Assembly (NCBI GenBank): GCA_949987705.1
Contig: OX465281.1
Coordinates: forward strand, 154,432,380-154,496,379
Length of the DNA stretch: 64,000 nt
Reading direction: 5' to 3'
From: Thereva unica
Lineage: Eukaryota; Arthropoda; Insecta; Diptera; Therevidae
The translations under genes and the position numbers were made by a program. The notes beneath the pieces were generated by a model. That model did not search any database. It was not told the origin of the DNA and saw only the letters and a program-made list of their open reading frames with translations. Of this stretch, positions 23,098-32,590 are shown one piece after another. Position 1 is the stretch's first letter. Each line of letters begins with the position of its first letter.

Positions 23098-23190
23098 TAT
23101 ATATGTATGTGTATGTATATATAGATTTTCATGCTTAGCTGAAAAGTGCGCCTTCTGTGCTAGAAGGGTTCATTCTTGCTCTAAGAGAGG

Positions 23191-24893
23191 CATTAAGGCA
23201 AAGGTGTTATCCTCTTCCACTTTTTGGCTATCAGGACCGAAATGGTTATCTGAAGGTGAAGAAAATTGGCCAGTTTTGGAGAGCAGCGGCAGCCACACCG
23301 TTTTATCAACTTCTCTTATATCGATGGTAGGAGATTTACTTCAACCAGATTCGAATATCGCCCTACTCGAAGGCCAGATCGAGCCTCCTGTTTGTCCGCT
23401 AAATTTCAGCAGCTGGATTCGATTATTAAGAGTAACGGCATATGTTATGCGTATCATTGATTTCAGGTTAAAAATTCCTCGAGCCCCTTTCTTACAAGCA
23501 AAGGATCTTAAGCGTGCTGAGAAATTCTGGATCCACTACACGCAAATAACGAATTATCAGCCAGAGATCGAAGCTCTTCATCGAAGTACCTTCCAACTCC
23601 AAGATTTTATCACTTAATCCATTTTTGCATGACGAACTTCTGCGTGTGGGCGGTAGGCTGCAATATTCAACCCACTATGATTTAAATCCACATCCAATTA
23701 TTTTAGCGAAATCGACGCATATCACTTACCTTATCGTTAAGGACATCCACGAAAGAACCTTGCATGGTGGTGTTTCACAAGTTTTATTTCGTCTTAGACA
23801 AAGGTATTGGGTTCCTCAAGCACGTCAGCTCCTCCGTAAGCTCTGCAGTGCGTGCACAGTCTGCAAGAAGATAAAGGCAAAAACCCGCTTCACAGCCTTT
23901 CGCACCTCTCCCAAGGGATCGGTTAAATTTGGTGAGAGCATTTGATGTAACTGGTGTAGACTTTTCGGAACCATTATATACCAAAGGAAATCCAAAAAAA
24001 TTCAGGAGATAGGTGTAAATGCTACATAATGCTTTTCACATGTGCTGCTATAAGAGCAATTCATCTAGAGCTAACTCCAGATTTGACGTCAGAAAGCTGT
24101 CTTCTTGGACTTCGTAGATTCATCGCGCGCAGAGGAGCACCATCTATTATATATTCCGATAACGCAAAAAACATTTAAAAGGGGCTGCATTAGAATTAAG
24201 AAAGCTCGAAAGGTTTATCAATGCGGAAGACCTACAAGGATTCATCAGTCAACATGGTATAACCTGGAAGTTTATTGTGGAGGGAGAACCTTGGTGGGGG
24301 ACGGTTTCTGGAGCGCATGGTGCGCTCTGTAAAGGGATCTTTGAAGATGGTCATCGGTCGATCTACTCTTGATTACGATCAGCTTCAGACTGTGCTTACC
24401 GAAGTGGAAAAAAGTGATTAACTCGCGGCCATTGACTTATATTGGTGATGACCCTAAAGGACTTGTTACCGCTAAACTCCAGCAAATTTCCTTCAAGGAG
24501 TACAACCCTCAATTTTCTCTATCACAACCGGTAAAGATAGCAATATTAGTGCTCACCGAAATTAGGCAAATTTGGAAAGATCGGTTACGCCTACTAGGCT
24601 CCTTCAAGAAAACGATTCTTTAACGAGTACCTTCAGCATTTACGCCATGTCCATCATAATAACGGCAAGGGCGCTTCAAAACATCAAAGTAGGAGATGTT
24701 GTACTTTTACACGATCCAGCGACTCCTCGCCAGTTTTGGAAACTGGCACTAATTGAAGAAACGTATCCAGGTAGAGATGGTAAAGTTCGCTCGTGTCAGA
24801 TACGACTTGCTAATGGCTTGAGACTCAAGAGAGCCATACAATTACTTTATCCGTTAGAAATAAATTTAATTTCGGCGCCCGGAGGATATTAAA
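23191..24893 (+). pseudogene. pol: BEL/Pao pol, 3' half (integrase and C-terminal domain)
   Basis: This continues the BEL frame broken at 1112 (FWLSGPKW near 23222). After a shift near 23585, frame 3 carries the BEL hallmark LLRVGGRL near 23637 and the HHCC integrase module (LHGG near 23762, CTVC near 23855). The integrase core is in pieces: VTGVDFSEP near 23947, SDNA near 24157, the WW-G and FWERM region near 24290-24320 with its Glu. A C-terminal BEL domain with the VGDVVLLHD tract near 24691 ends at 24891-24893. At least five frameshifts. Together with 1-1112 this is one inactive copy. Confidence 0.88.
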
Positions 24894-25059
24894 AATTACC
24901 ACCCACCGACGCAACGTCCAACATCGACTCTAACCGAGCTGTAAAAATCCCAGTTGGCACTCTTGTAAGAGATCTCTTCAAGTACGCACTTTAATTGCTA
25001 AATAAAAATTCAAATTTAATAAAGAACCGGTGTTTTAATTTACAAAATCCTTAATACTT
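24894..25059 (+). other. Probable BEL 3' non-coding/LTR remnant
   Basis: Non-coding sequence between the BEL stop and the helicase fragment, with AATAAA at 25017. Its LTR partner would be outside the window, so LTR limits cannot be proven. Confidence 0.35.
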
Positions 25060-25790
25060 GTGTTTCTGATGAGACGAGTTGTGTCCGACAATTCAACGTG
25101 GAGAAACTTTGGCCGTGGATGTTTATGTTAATTTTCGATAGATTGCCACTCCACTAGCTGCGTTTGTATCAGAATCCGATCGATTATTCTGCCTGGTTAT
25201 ACATTCATAATTATTTGATTGGAAACTGGAATCAAAATTGTCACGCATCCACGTTTTCAGTCAATACCAAAATAATCCGATCTTGGTATCACGGGATCCG
25301 TTTCAATATTGGCGAAGTGCGCAGGCAAACTCTGAACATTAAGGTTTGTCACTACAGTTTGCCCCAGCGTTGTTACCGTCATCACAAAATTTTTACTGCT
25401 TTTCGAAGTGATTGTTTGAAGGGCGTCTCCACGGAGTCGAATGTATTCGTTACGGATATCTCGCGTAGTCTGTGAGTTGTTCTCATCCCGTCCGTGTTTG
25501 AAGATAAAAGCCCCATCTTTTTCCGTGATGATGTGCAAGCCGTCTATATTCGTTACCCGACTCAGCGCCACGTACACCAACTGTTGTGGTTGCTCCGAGG
25601 AGTATTTATAAACAATAACAGTAAACGTCCCACCTTGCGACTTGTGAATGGTAATAGCACAGGCAGGGAACGCAAGGAAACTGTTTTCGTTTGCATTTCA
25701 CAGTTTTCGTCAGTGTAATGTTCACTATTTTCTTATACACCGGCACCCTGTTAGGAGACAGAGTGTTTGGCTTGCTTTGCTTATTGTTGA
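25060..25790 (-). pseudogene. Helentron Pif1-like helicase C-terminus joined to an endonuclease start
   Basis: Read on the minus strand, ITIHKSQGGT near 25650 and LVYVALSRVTNIDGL near 25570 are the last motifs of a Pif1-family SF1 helicase. About 60 residues later the frame contains NVQSLPAHFANIETDP near 25310, which resembles the start of the apurinic-type endonuclease fused to the helicase in Helentron (Helitron2) proteins, and VAIYRK near 25145 supports the endonuclease. The only long intact piece is 25257-25580 (107 residues). A frameshift lies near 25670 and several stops below 25257. The upstream Rep part is absent. It is a decayed fragment of the kind of element that could mobilise the Helentron-like repeats here. 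Confidence 0.72.
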
Positions 25791-26103
25791 CAATTTGACA
25801 AATTTAATCTAATTAAATATTGACAATTTTTAATCAAATTTTTAAAATTACTACAATCAAATTTTTAAAATTACTACGGGGACATAACGGGACAATGAGT
25901 CGTCATTTTTCGTGCATGCAGGCCGGCGTTCATCGTCTTAATAGACGTTGTCACGTAAAAGTCGATTGAAAATTTGTTCCGTTAAGAAAACAGTAATCCG
26001 TCCTCTTGAGACGGCCTCAAGGATCTAACGGTATGATGAGTATACCATATTGCATTTTCATCGGAGCTGAAGCTGTGTGCAAAATTTCAGGGTGATCGGG
26101 TAA
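25791..26103. other. AT-rich repeat-derived spacer
   Basis: No gene. The tract TCCTCTTGAGACGGCC...GAGTATACCATATTG near 25998-26055 is related to the minisatellite at 45700-46400. The sequence up to 26103 joins logically with that after 42131 once the two inserted elements are removed. Confidence 0.5.
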
Positions 26104-26111
26104 GGGAGCGT
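26104..26111. mobile_element. Left tip of PIF/Harbinger-like MITE (rest at 41739-42128)
   Basis: GGGAGCGT after TAA (26101-26103). It continues at 41739 as GCGTTCAAGTAATACG and ends at 42128, again followed by TAA. The large LTR element entered at GCGT, eight bases into the MITE. Confidence 0.65.
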
Positions 26112-27212
26112 TGTAACGGTCGCCTGTAAAAATTATAAACCGATACAACCATAAATCTTCCAAAGAAAAAAAAGATAGTTTGGCAACCTCGCAGACTGGC
26201 AGACCTTTTCCTCATTTCATCATTCCGCGACAATTTTTATTAGCTGGCAACCCCACGCATTAACTTTTCAGTAGAATTCGGCACTAATACTACGACAAAC
26301 TGTCCGTACCGTTTGACGAAAATTAACTCCGACGGCACTGAAACGTCGAAAAGGGATAAAATCGCCAGGAATGCGGGCTAACGGTTTTTTTGTTCTCTGT
26401 TCGTTCCTGCCTACGAGAGATCGCCTGATCGGGCGTTTTTTTTGGTTGGGGGAAGAGAGCTTCCCGAAAATCAGCTGGCAGTTGAGTGATGACCGTCGTT
26501 AGAGATTGACGTCGTGGGTAGAGATTTTTTTTTTGTGAAATAGAAAAGGGAAATTAGGAGGATAGGATCTTACTCAACGTATCCCGGAGGACTTTCGAGG
26601 TAGCTAGAAGGGAATACTAAGTGAAGGACATTTTGTTACTTGGGAGATTGGAGGTGCTACACAGGTAGTATTTAATTTATTTGAGTGGTTTATTTTTCTT
26701 TTTAGAAGACCGGTAAGATTCGGCCTTAGCGTGGCCGTTCGTTCCGTCGAGCGATTTTGTTTTACATAGGAAAGGCGAATAATAATGATTCTCCCGTAAG
26801 ATTGCAGTACTTGCCAAAATAAATTGTCACCCTAATTTGAAGAATTTTGAAACAGAAAAGAAAAACTCGATACCAGCCACTGGAATCACCATAAAACAGG
26901 TATCTCTCCTTAAAAATTTCCTATATTTCCTTTGTGAGGATAATTTACCATTTATACATAACAGTAAATGCATTGGGTTCGGCGGGGCGTGTGGAGGGGC
27001 ATTGGCGCGTTGAAATAATATGATTAAATATTTCAGTAGTTCCCGTTAGTTATTTAAACAGAAAGAATTTTTTTTTCCAAATGGCGGGGGGGGGGGGAGT
27101 GAAACAGGATAAGTGAGAAGAATTCGTGAAGAACCGTTTGGTTGGTGTGCGAGTTTGTCATCCGCGCAGCCATTTCTTGTGCACGGAAAACAAAAAGTTG
27201 TGCGGAAAGAAT

Positions 27213-27718
27213 TTTGATAAAAAAAAAAGAAAAAAATTTTTTTAAGAAACTCTTTTCTTTACCTTAATATATTGATCAGTTGTGAACACAAAATTAATAT
27301 AGATACTAAAAAAATCGACTCAAAGGTAAAAAATAAGAAGATTTTAAACAATATAAACTTTTAAATCAAAATGGAAAAAATCTCACACATTCCTTAAAGA
27401 AAAGCGTGGGGTGCGTTTTTATGAAACAAAATGCTCAATTAGTGAAAATTCGTAGCTGTCTGAAATGTTAAAATGTACTCACGGCAGTCATGTTTTTTTA
27501 AGTTCAGGTTGGTATGGGCCGCCCACGCTTTTCTTTAAGGAATGTGTGAGATTTTTTCCATTTTGATTTAAAAGTTTATATTGTTTAAAATCTTCTTATT
27601 TTTTACCTTTTAGTCGATTTTTTTAGTATCTATATTAATTTTGTGTTCACAACTGATCAATATATTAAGGTAAAGAAAAGAGTTTCTTAAAAATTTTTTT
27701 TTTCTTTTTTTTATTTTT
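27213..27718. repeat. Foldback inside the 5' LTR
   Basis: About 170-bp arms: AAGAAACTCTTTTCTTTACC near 27245 and its complement near 27675, extending outward into A- and T-runs and inward to AAAGCGTGGG/CCCACGCTTT. A 16-bp third copy (GTAAAGAAAAGAGTTT) sits at about 28757. It is absent from the 3' LTR. Confidence 0.75.
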
Positions 27719-28773
27719 TACTTTTTAGTAACGAATAGCGTTAATTAATACATTACAATTTCCAAACTCTTAATTAGATTATCATGTTAAATAAGGAAAC
27801 TTTTTTACATGTTTTGTATTTGTTTCTTTACAACAGTTCTCAAGTGCAGCCCAAAAATGCACAATTTGATGACCCCTCAAAAATCTAATAGCGCTCTACG
27901 ATTTTTTTTACATTTTGAAAGGTAGTGTGCTCGCGTATACTGGCTGGAGCAATAAAAACTAAAAACTGGAAACATATTTTTTTGCATCTTTTTAAATCAT
28001 ATTTTTATTTGCTATTGGTAGCTATGTTATGTCTTCCGCCATTTTTGAGTGAACGCCATATTTGATTTAAAATGACGTCATACAGTTTACTTTCTTACTC
28101 ACTTTAATACACTTTCATTTGATATCCATACCGAGAGCGAAGTAAATTAAAGGGTAGACCGTCATTTTGTGTTGGCCGCGATTTTGAATTGAAATGACGG
28201 GACACAGACAACAGTATTCTAATTGTCACTCCCTTCCATTTGATACCCATGCCGAGCGCGTTGTACAGAAACATTGATCCTCTGTTTTGTGTTGGCCGCC
28301 ACTTTTATGCCGCCATTTTTCTACCGCCATTTTGAATTTAGGATGACGCTAATTGTATTCAACTTGTTATAACCTTTCATTTGATACCCATATCGAACGA
28401 GTGGCTTGTAAAGAAAAATGTAATCCATCATATTTTTTTGGCCGCCATTTTTAATTTGGAACTATCATTTTCGTGTGTTTTCGTCGGAAATACACATGTC
28501 TGTTAATTTTTACCAATTTTTATTGAAGGGAAGTGAATTTTAAGACTCTACATTGAGTAGAACGAATAATTCCAAGCATTTTTTATTAAAAATCGTTTTT
28601 TGTTACTCAACAACAAAATCAACAACAAAAAATGTAACAAAATGTCATATTCGTGTATTGTCATCGGGAATATGTATGCCTGCAAAGTTTCATCCATTTG
28701 CATTGAGTAAAAGGCGGTTAAATTAACGTTACAAGATTTGATGCTCCGAAGTGAAAGTAAAGAAAAGAGTTTA
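27719..28773. other. Non-LTR-matching core of the 5' LTR
   Basis: AT-rich, no gene. It holds three diverged units with TTCATTTGATACCCAT and GCCGCCATTTT phrases (28110-28440), a wording shared with the minisatellite at 45700-46400. Most likely inserted or exchanged material. Confidence 0.5.
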
Positions 28774-28964
28774 AAAACATACATTTCTGAGGGTAAAACA
28801 AATAAGCAAAAAGCTAATGAAGTACTCTAACATAGATGAACTATAAATACTACAACAAATAACACATCAAATCATAAAATAACCTAAAGTAAAAAGAATT
28901 AATAAAATATCCTAAAGTAAAAAGAATTAATAAAATAACCTAAAGATAAAAATTTAAATCATTG

Positions 28965-29408
28965 TTAATATGAACGAATAAAAACCCCCACGTGAGGGCC
29001 TCTGGGATAATGATGCCTCCGCGAAAGGCGAGCCCCTTCCGCCGGATACCAGCGGGCACTTAGCTTTCTCGGGGATGACCGTTTCTCGCTGACCGAACCA
29101 CCCCTTCCGACTCTTTTGATAGGTCCCCTCTCGTTGACCTCGATAGGCTCGTTTTCTCTCCGCCGCCGCCTCCTTTCATAATTTCGTATTAGGCACGAGT
29201 TTCGATAATCATAAACTGTCACATTTCTGCATCCTTGCACCGCGAACCCCACCCCATCCGGCGAGCTAGTTTGTGCACCGCACGTCGTGCCGACGATCGG
29301 TGCAGCGGATGCATACCTTTTCGGCGGTAATCCTTGGCGGTCGAGCCTTCCCAGCCACCTCCTTTTCAGCCCCTTTTCTGAACTTTCTCGTTTTTTTTTT
29401 GTAACCAT
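28965..29408 (-). other. Antisense 147-residue frame in the 5' LTR
   Basis: A frame on the strand opposite to gag-pol, starting at an ATG at 29406-29408. It is very basic (Arg-rich run RRRRRRE in the middle) and matches no family I recognise. The same frame is at 41227-41670 with three residue changes. It remains open in both LTRs, but two nearly identical DNA copies share frames anyway, so coding is unproven. Confidence 0.35.
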
Positions 29409-29479
29409 AGTCGTTTTCTGAATCTTTAGGTACTTTTACTTCGTGCTACAGCACCCCCCCTTATCCCGACAGTTACAAA

Positions 29480-29491
29480 TGGCGCCCAACG
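29480..29491 (+). promoter_or_regulatory. Primer-binding site, tRNA-Lys(CUU) type
   Basis: TGGCGCCCAACG starts two bases after the 5' LTR. It is complementary to the 3' end of insect tRNA-Lys(CUU) including CCA, as in gypsy itself. The tRNA primes minus-strand cDNA synthesis. Position and sequence confirm the 5' LTR end. Confidence 0.88.
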
Positions 29492-29924
29492 ATTGGCTAA
29501 GTAGCTTAATATCCTTTGAGCTTCTTAGTCTAACGGTCTGATGACATAGACATTGACTGATTGTCACCTGTTGACATTATTAAATTTTCCCTTCGGCATT
29601 TCATATTCTTATAGTTTGTTTCCCCCCCCCCCCATGTCATCGGTCTTAAATACTTTGTTTTGAAAATTTCAGCCGAGCTTTCTTTTAAAACTTTTCTTTG
29701 TGGCTTAGGCCAGCGAGAGGAGCCAGGAGTGGACTTCCTTCATACGTACAAGTTCCAATTCTCAGTCCAAGTCCCCCCGGCTATTGGGTGAAGGTACTTA
29801 CCGCGGTACCCTAGCCCTCATAACTTCTTCCGCTTCCTCTTTCCTATCTTTCTTCTCCTTCAACCACTTCAACTTTTACTATCTTACTGCGGTAGCCTCT
29901 CTAGTTTTTTTTTGTTCTTGCCAC

Positions 29925-30142
29925 GTGGGCTCGGAGTCTGGTTAACAGGCGTATACCGCCTGACTCTGCGCGAGCCCACACCTGACAGGGAACACAGCAT
30001 TTTGGATTTTTTTTTCTTTCCTGCCCATAGTATGGACGGGTGCATTTCGTATTGTCGGACCTGCACCGTCTGGGCTACCAGGCGTCCTATCGCCTGGCCT
30101 TGCGACAGGGTCGATATTCCGGAATACACCCGCCCCCGTCCA
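29925..30142 (+). ncRNA. Structured RNA region in the leader (predicted hairpins)
   Basis: Two compact nested hairpins. The first has GTGGGCTCG (29925-29933) pairing with CGAGCCCAC (29971-29979), inside it GAGTC/GACTC and then CAGGCG/CGCCTG around a short loop. The second has TGGACGGG (30033-30040) pairing with CCCGTCCA (30135-30142), enclosing TGTCG/CGACA and CCAGGCG (30078-30084)/CGCCTGG (30091-30097). The shared CAGGCG...CGCCTG apex suggests related modules. A packaging, dimerisation or translation role is inference. Confidence 0.5.
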
Positions 30143-30644
30143 ATGGCCGTCTGTCAATCCGCCTTCCTGGAACTCAGCAGAGTTGCTGACCAGTCGTGGT
30201 AGATTGACAGAACATTCTACCTAGTTCATAAGGGAGGCTTCTATCTCTTCTGCTTCTATCCCCTTCTACCACCTTCTATCACTCTCTATCTGGTGTTGTT
30301 GAGTCATCGGGATCCGGTCACCGTAGAGGTCGCTGATGTCCGATGGTAGGGACGTCGATGTGGGGAGTGTTGATAGGCAGTAGTCTAGCGGCAATCCTTA
30401 CTTCGGTCCCACAAGTGGAGGCACTGTGGTTGCTGGCGACGAGAATTCCACTCAGCGCCGAAGGCAATCTGACTGACATTGCCGCCGCCAGTCACCGCCG
30501 CCTTGTTGGGGGTGTCATTTTTCCGGAGGGCCCCTTAATAAGCATTACTAGCACTTTCTGTTCATAGAAATTTTCGCGTATATTTGCCTGATGCTCACAT
30601 TTTATATGACAATATTTTTTTTCTACAAAACATTTTTTTTTTTT

Positions 30645-31085
30645 CAGGATAACATATTTTTATACATTTGTATAAGCTTTGATATTTCATACATTCTTTG
30701 AGAATAACATACTCTTACACAGTGAATTTTTTTTTCGATATTTCATATATTCCTTTAGGATAACATACTTTTATACACTGAAATCTTTGATATTTCATAT
30801 ATTCTTTTAGGATAACTTACTTTTACACCTTGAATTTTTTTTTTTGATATTTCATATATTCTTTTAGGATAACTTACTTTTACACACGGAATTTTTTTGA
30901 TCTTTCATATATTCTTTTAGGATAACATACTTCTACATATTGAATTTTTTTGATATTCCATATTTGTTCTAAGATAACATATTCGCTTTTCTCATAACAG
31001 TTTTGATATTTCACACATTTTTTGGGTCTTGATAACATATCCTTGCTTATGAGTTCTTTGATATTTATGTTTTCTATGATAACAC
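30645..31085 (+). repeat. Tandem repeat of about 55 bp in the leader
   Basis: About nine degenerate units containing TTTGATATTTCATATATTC and AGGATAACATACTTTTACAC, near 30645, 30701, 30756, 30807, 30866, 30919, 30970, 31026 and 31077. Highly T-rich on the sense strand and non-coding. Confidence 0.85.
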
Positions 31086-31294
31086 TCTCCACATATTACT
31101 CTTTCCCTCACACCCATCTCGAAAGCAAAATAAATTTCGGTCGTTAGTCTTATTCCCTAGTTATTCACATTGGTTCTCGCAAAGTAGTCTCTCCAACTTG
31201 GTGCCTACCACGGGTAGTATATATCTGTGAGCGAATAGTGGTCTAACGCGATCTGCCAATTTTTTTTGTCCCAGGGCAGTCCCTACGCTCCATC

Positions 31295-31582
31295 ATGACT
31301 GGCCGGACTAAGCCTAAGAGGAAAGGGGCAGTTGCCGCACAAGGGGCCGAAGATCCTACGGGCGCATCAGACCAACTAGAACCCTCTGACCACTCTGGTG
31401 TTGAAGATGAGACAGCTGGCCAAGACCCGCCGGAAGCCGCCGGAGAAGGTCCCTCCAAAATCTCTAAATCCGACCTGAAGAGCGCCTTGGGCAAGGCATT
31501 ACCATATTGCTCCTCGGAGCCTGAACGTGTTCTCCCAGAGGCGCCCCCAGACCTGCCAGCCTTCAGGTCCCACTGGCCTTAG
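31295..31582 (+). CDS. gag: Osvaldo-like Gag, N-terminal segment
   Basis: 95 residues from the first good ATG after the leader. It starts with a basic stretch (TGRTKPKRKG) followed by an acidic Glu/Asp/Pro-rich region. It is in frame 2, while the conserved Gag domain is in frame 3 from 31686. Frame 1 also stays open across 31556-31700, so two shifts would be needed to join them. Either this copy has lost the Gag start, or Gag starts at 31686 and this is a separate small leader frame. Composition and position favour a Gag N-terminus. Confidence 0.5.
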   Translation: MTGRTKPKRKGAVAAQGAEDPTGASDQLEPSDHSGVEDETAGQDPPEAAGEGPSKISKSDLKSALGKALPYCSSEPERVLPEAPPDLPAFRSHWP

Positions 31583-31685
31583 ATTTTCGCCAGAGGACTA
31601 CTAGTGTTAGCGCCCCTCCCTCTACGCATCGTACACTACAGCGTGTCATCCGGGACCCAGTGACGTATGGGCAACCAGACCTACT

Positions 31686-32555
31686 ATGGGGCCCCCATTA
31701 CCCCCAGCTGAAGTCCGTTCCTCAGCAGCCCCGGCCAAGTACAAGTCCCCGGTAGTCCACTGGAAGATCCGATTCTCGGGTCGCGAAAATGCACTCCCCG
31801 CAGAAGAATTTTTGTTCCGTGTGCGGACGAGAGCTGAAGACGAGGGAGTCCAGCCACCCGAACTGCTACGTAACATTTCCGCGCTACTAACCGAAAGAGC
31901 TGAAGAGTGGTATTGGACACAGTTCCGGAGGGGGTATCCTACTCCTACCTGGCAAGATTTCCGCATGAGGTTCGTGGAGCAGTTTGGCGGTCAAACCTCC
32001 GAGTACCAGGTCATCAAAGAAATACTAGAGACCAAGCAGGGGAACTTGGCCTTTGATGACTATGCGGCCAAGATTTTCACCCTCCACAACCGGCTATCCA
32101 GGCCGATGCCTCCGACGGAGTTGGTTCGCATCTTGATGCAAAACTTGAACGTCTCCCTAGGGTCCGCCATCATGGGATCCTCGTATCAAGATGTGCGCCA
32201 ACTTCGCGAGGCTTGTTTAAGGGTGGAAAGCTGGCAGCGGGAAAGGAAGGGCGAGCACCGACACACGCCCAGGATCCACGAGCTCGAGTCACCTCAACCC
32301 CAGCCTTATTCAAACCATTACCAGCCCTACGCCCCGGAGCCTGGCTGCCGCGCGGAATCTCACACTAATCAGCCGCCTGCCCTTGAAGAAGTCCGTAAGG
32401 CTCAGCCCAGCCGACCACCTCCCAAGTGCTGGAATTGCCGACAAGAGGGACACGGGTTCATGATGTGCACCTCCCCTACTCGCAGCATTTTCTGTTATCG
32501 ATGTGGGCGACCAGACGCGTATGCACCAACTTGTCCCAGCTGCTCGGGAAACTAG
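31686..32555 (+). CDS. gag: Osvaldo-like Gag (capsid and nucleocapsid)
   Basis: 289 residues. Residues about 20-180 have the Ty3/gypsy Gag pattern (EEWYWTQFRRGYPTPTW near 75, then an FGGQTSEYQ region and an IM/RILMQNLN region). The nucleocapsid has one canonical CCHC knuckle (CWNCRQEGHGFMMC near 249) and a second Cys cluster (CYRCGRPD...CPSC) that lacks the histidine, a form seen in this lineage. The frame ends in a TAG at 32553-32555 immediately after a slippery heptamer, so Pol is made by -1 frameshifting. Gag assembles particles and binds element RNA. This part looks intact. Confidence 0.88.
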   Translation: MGPPLPPAEVRSSAAPAKYKSPVVHWKIRFSGRENALPAEEFLFRVRTRAEDEGVQPPELLRNISALLTERAEEWYWTQFRRGYPTPTWQDFRMRFVEQFGGQTSEYQVIKEILETKQGNLAFDDYAAKIFTLHNRLSRPMPPTELVRILMQNLNVSLGSAIMGSSYQDVRQLREACLRVESWQRERKGEHRHTPRIHELESPQPQPYSNHYQPYAPEPGCRAESHTNQPPALEEVRKAQPSRPPPKCWNCRQEGHGFMMCTSPTRSIFCYRCGRPDAYAPTCPSCSGN

Positions 32556-32590
32556 AGTCTGGGTGCGAGACTCCCTGCGAGGCCGCACCC
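32546..32590 (+). promoter_or_regulatory. -1 programmed ribosomal frameshift site (gag-pol)
   Basis: The heptamer GGGAAAC (32546-32552) is in the X XXY YYZ phase relative to Gag and abuts the Gag stop. After an 8-nt spacer, GGGTGCG (32561-32567) can pair with CGCACCC (32584-32590), closing a 16-nt loop. Slipping back one base enters exactly the frame that encodes Pol. All three parts of a classical signal are present. Confidence 0.85.

Larger units (their letters stand above)
1113..23185 (+). mobile_element. Outer limits of a LINE insertion into the BEL copy, with all later nested insertions
   Basis: The sequence AGAGG occurs at 1108-1112 and again at 23186-23190, and the BEL reading frame resumes in phase right after the second copy. 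This fits target-primed insertion of one LINE (CR1/Jockey-like) with a 5-bp target-site duplication. The LINE's own parts are 1113-3870, 9812-10756 and the hairpin-bearing tail at about 23110-23185. Everything else inside is younger. The LINE is 5'-truncated, because ORF1 is open from its first base. Confidence 0.75.
26112..29477 (+). repeat. 5' LTR (3366 bp)
   Basis: 26112-27217 matches 37912-39020 and 28774-29477 matches 41036-41738, each with few differences. The middle, 27218-28773, does not match the other LTR. It is made of a foldback (27213-27718) and a segment related to other repeats of the window. LTRs supply the promoter and polyadenylation signals. I could not place the transcription start. 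Confidence 0.9.
29492..31294 (+). other. Long transcribed leader of the Osvaldo-like element
   Basis: 1.8 kb without a convincing gene between primer site and gag. It contains C-runs, GC-rich hairpins at 29925-30142, a 55-bp tandem repeat at 30645-31085 and several short frames. Leaders of long-LTR gypsy elements often carry packaging or internal-entry structures, but which of these applies here is not shown. Confidence 0.6.

Noticed and set aside
29884..30202. Overlapping 71-96-residue frames on both strands in the Osvaldo-like leader
   Set aside because: The openness is explained by GC-rich hairpin sequence; no conserved motif and no agreement between frames.
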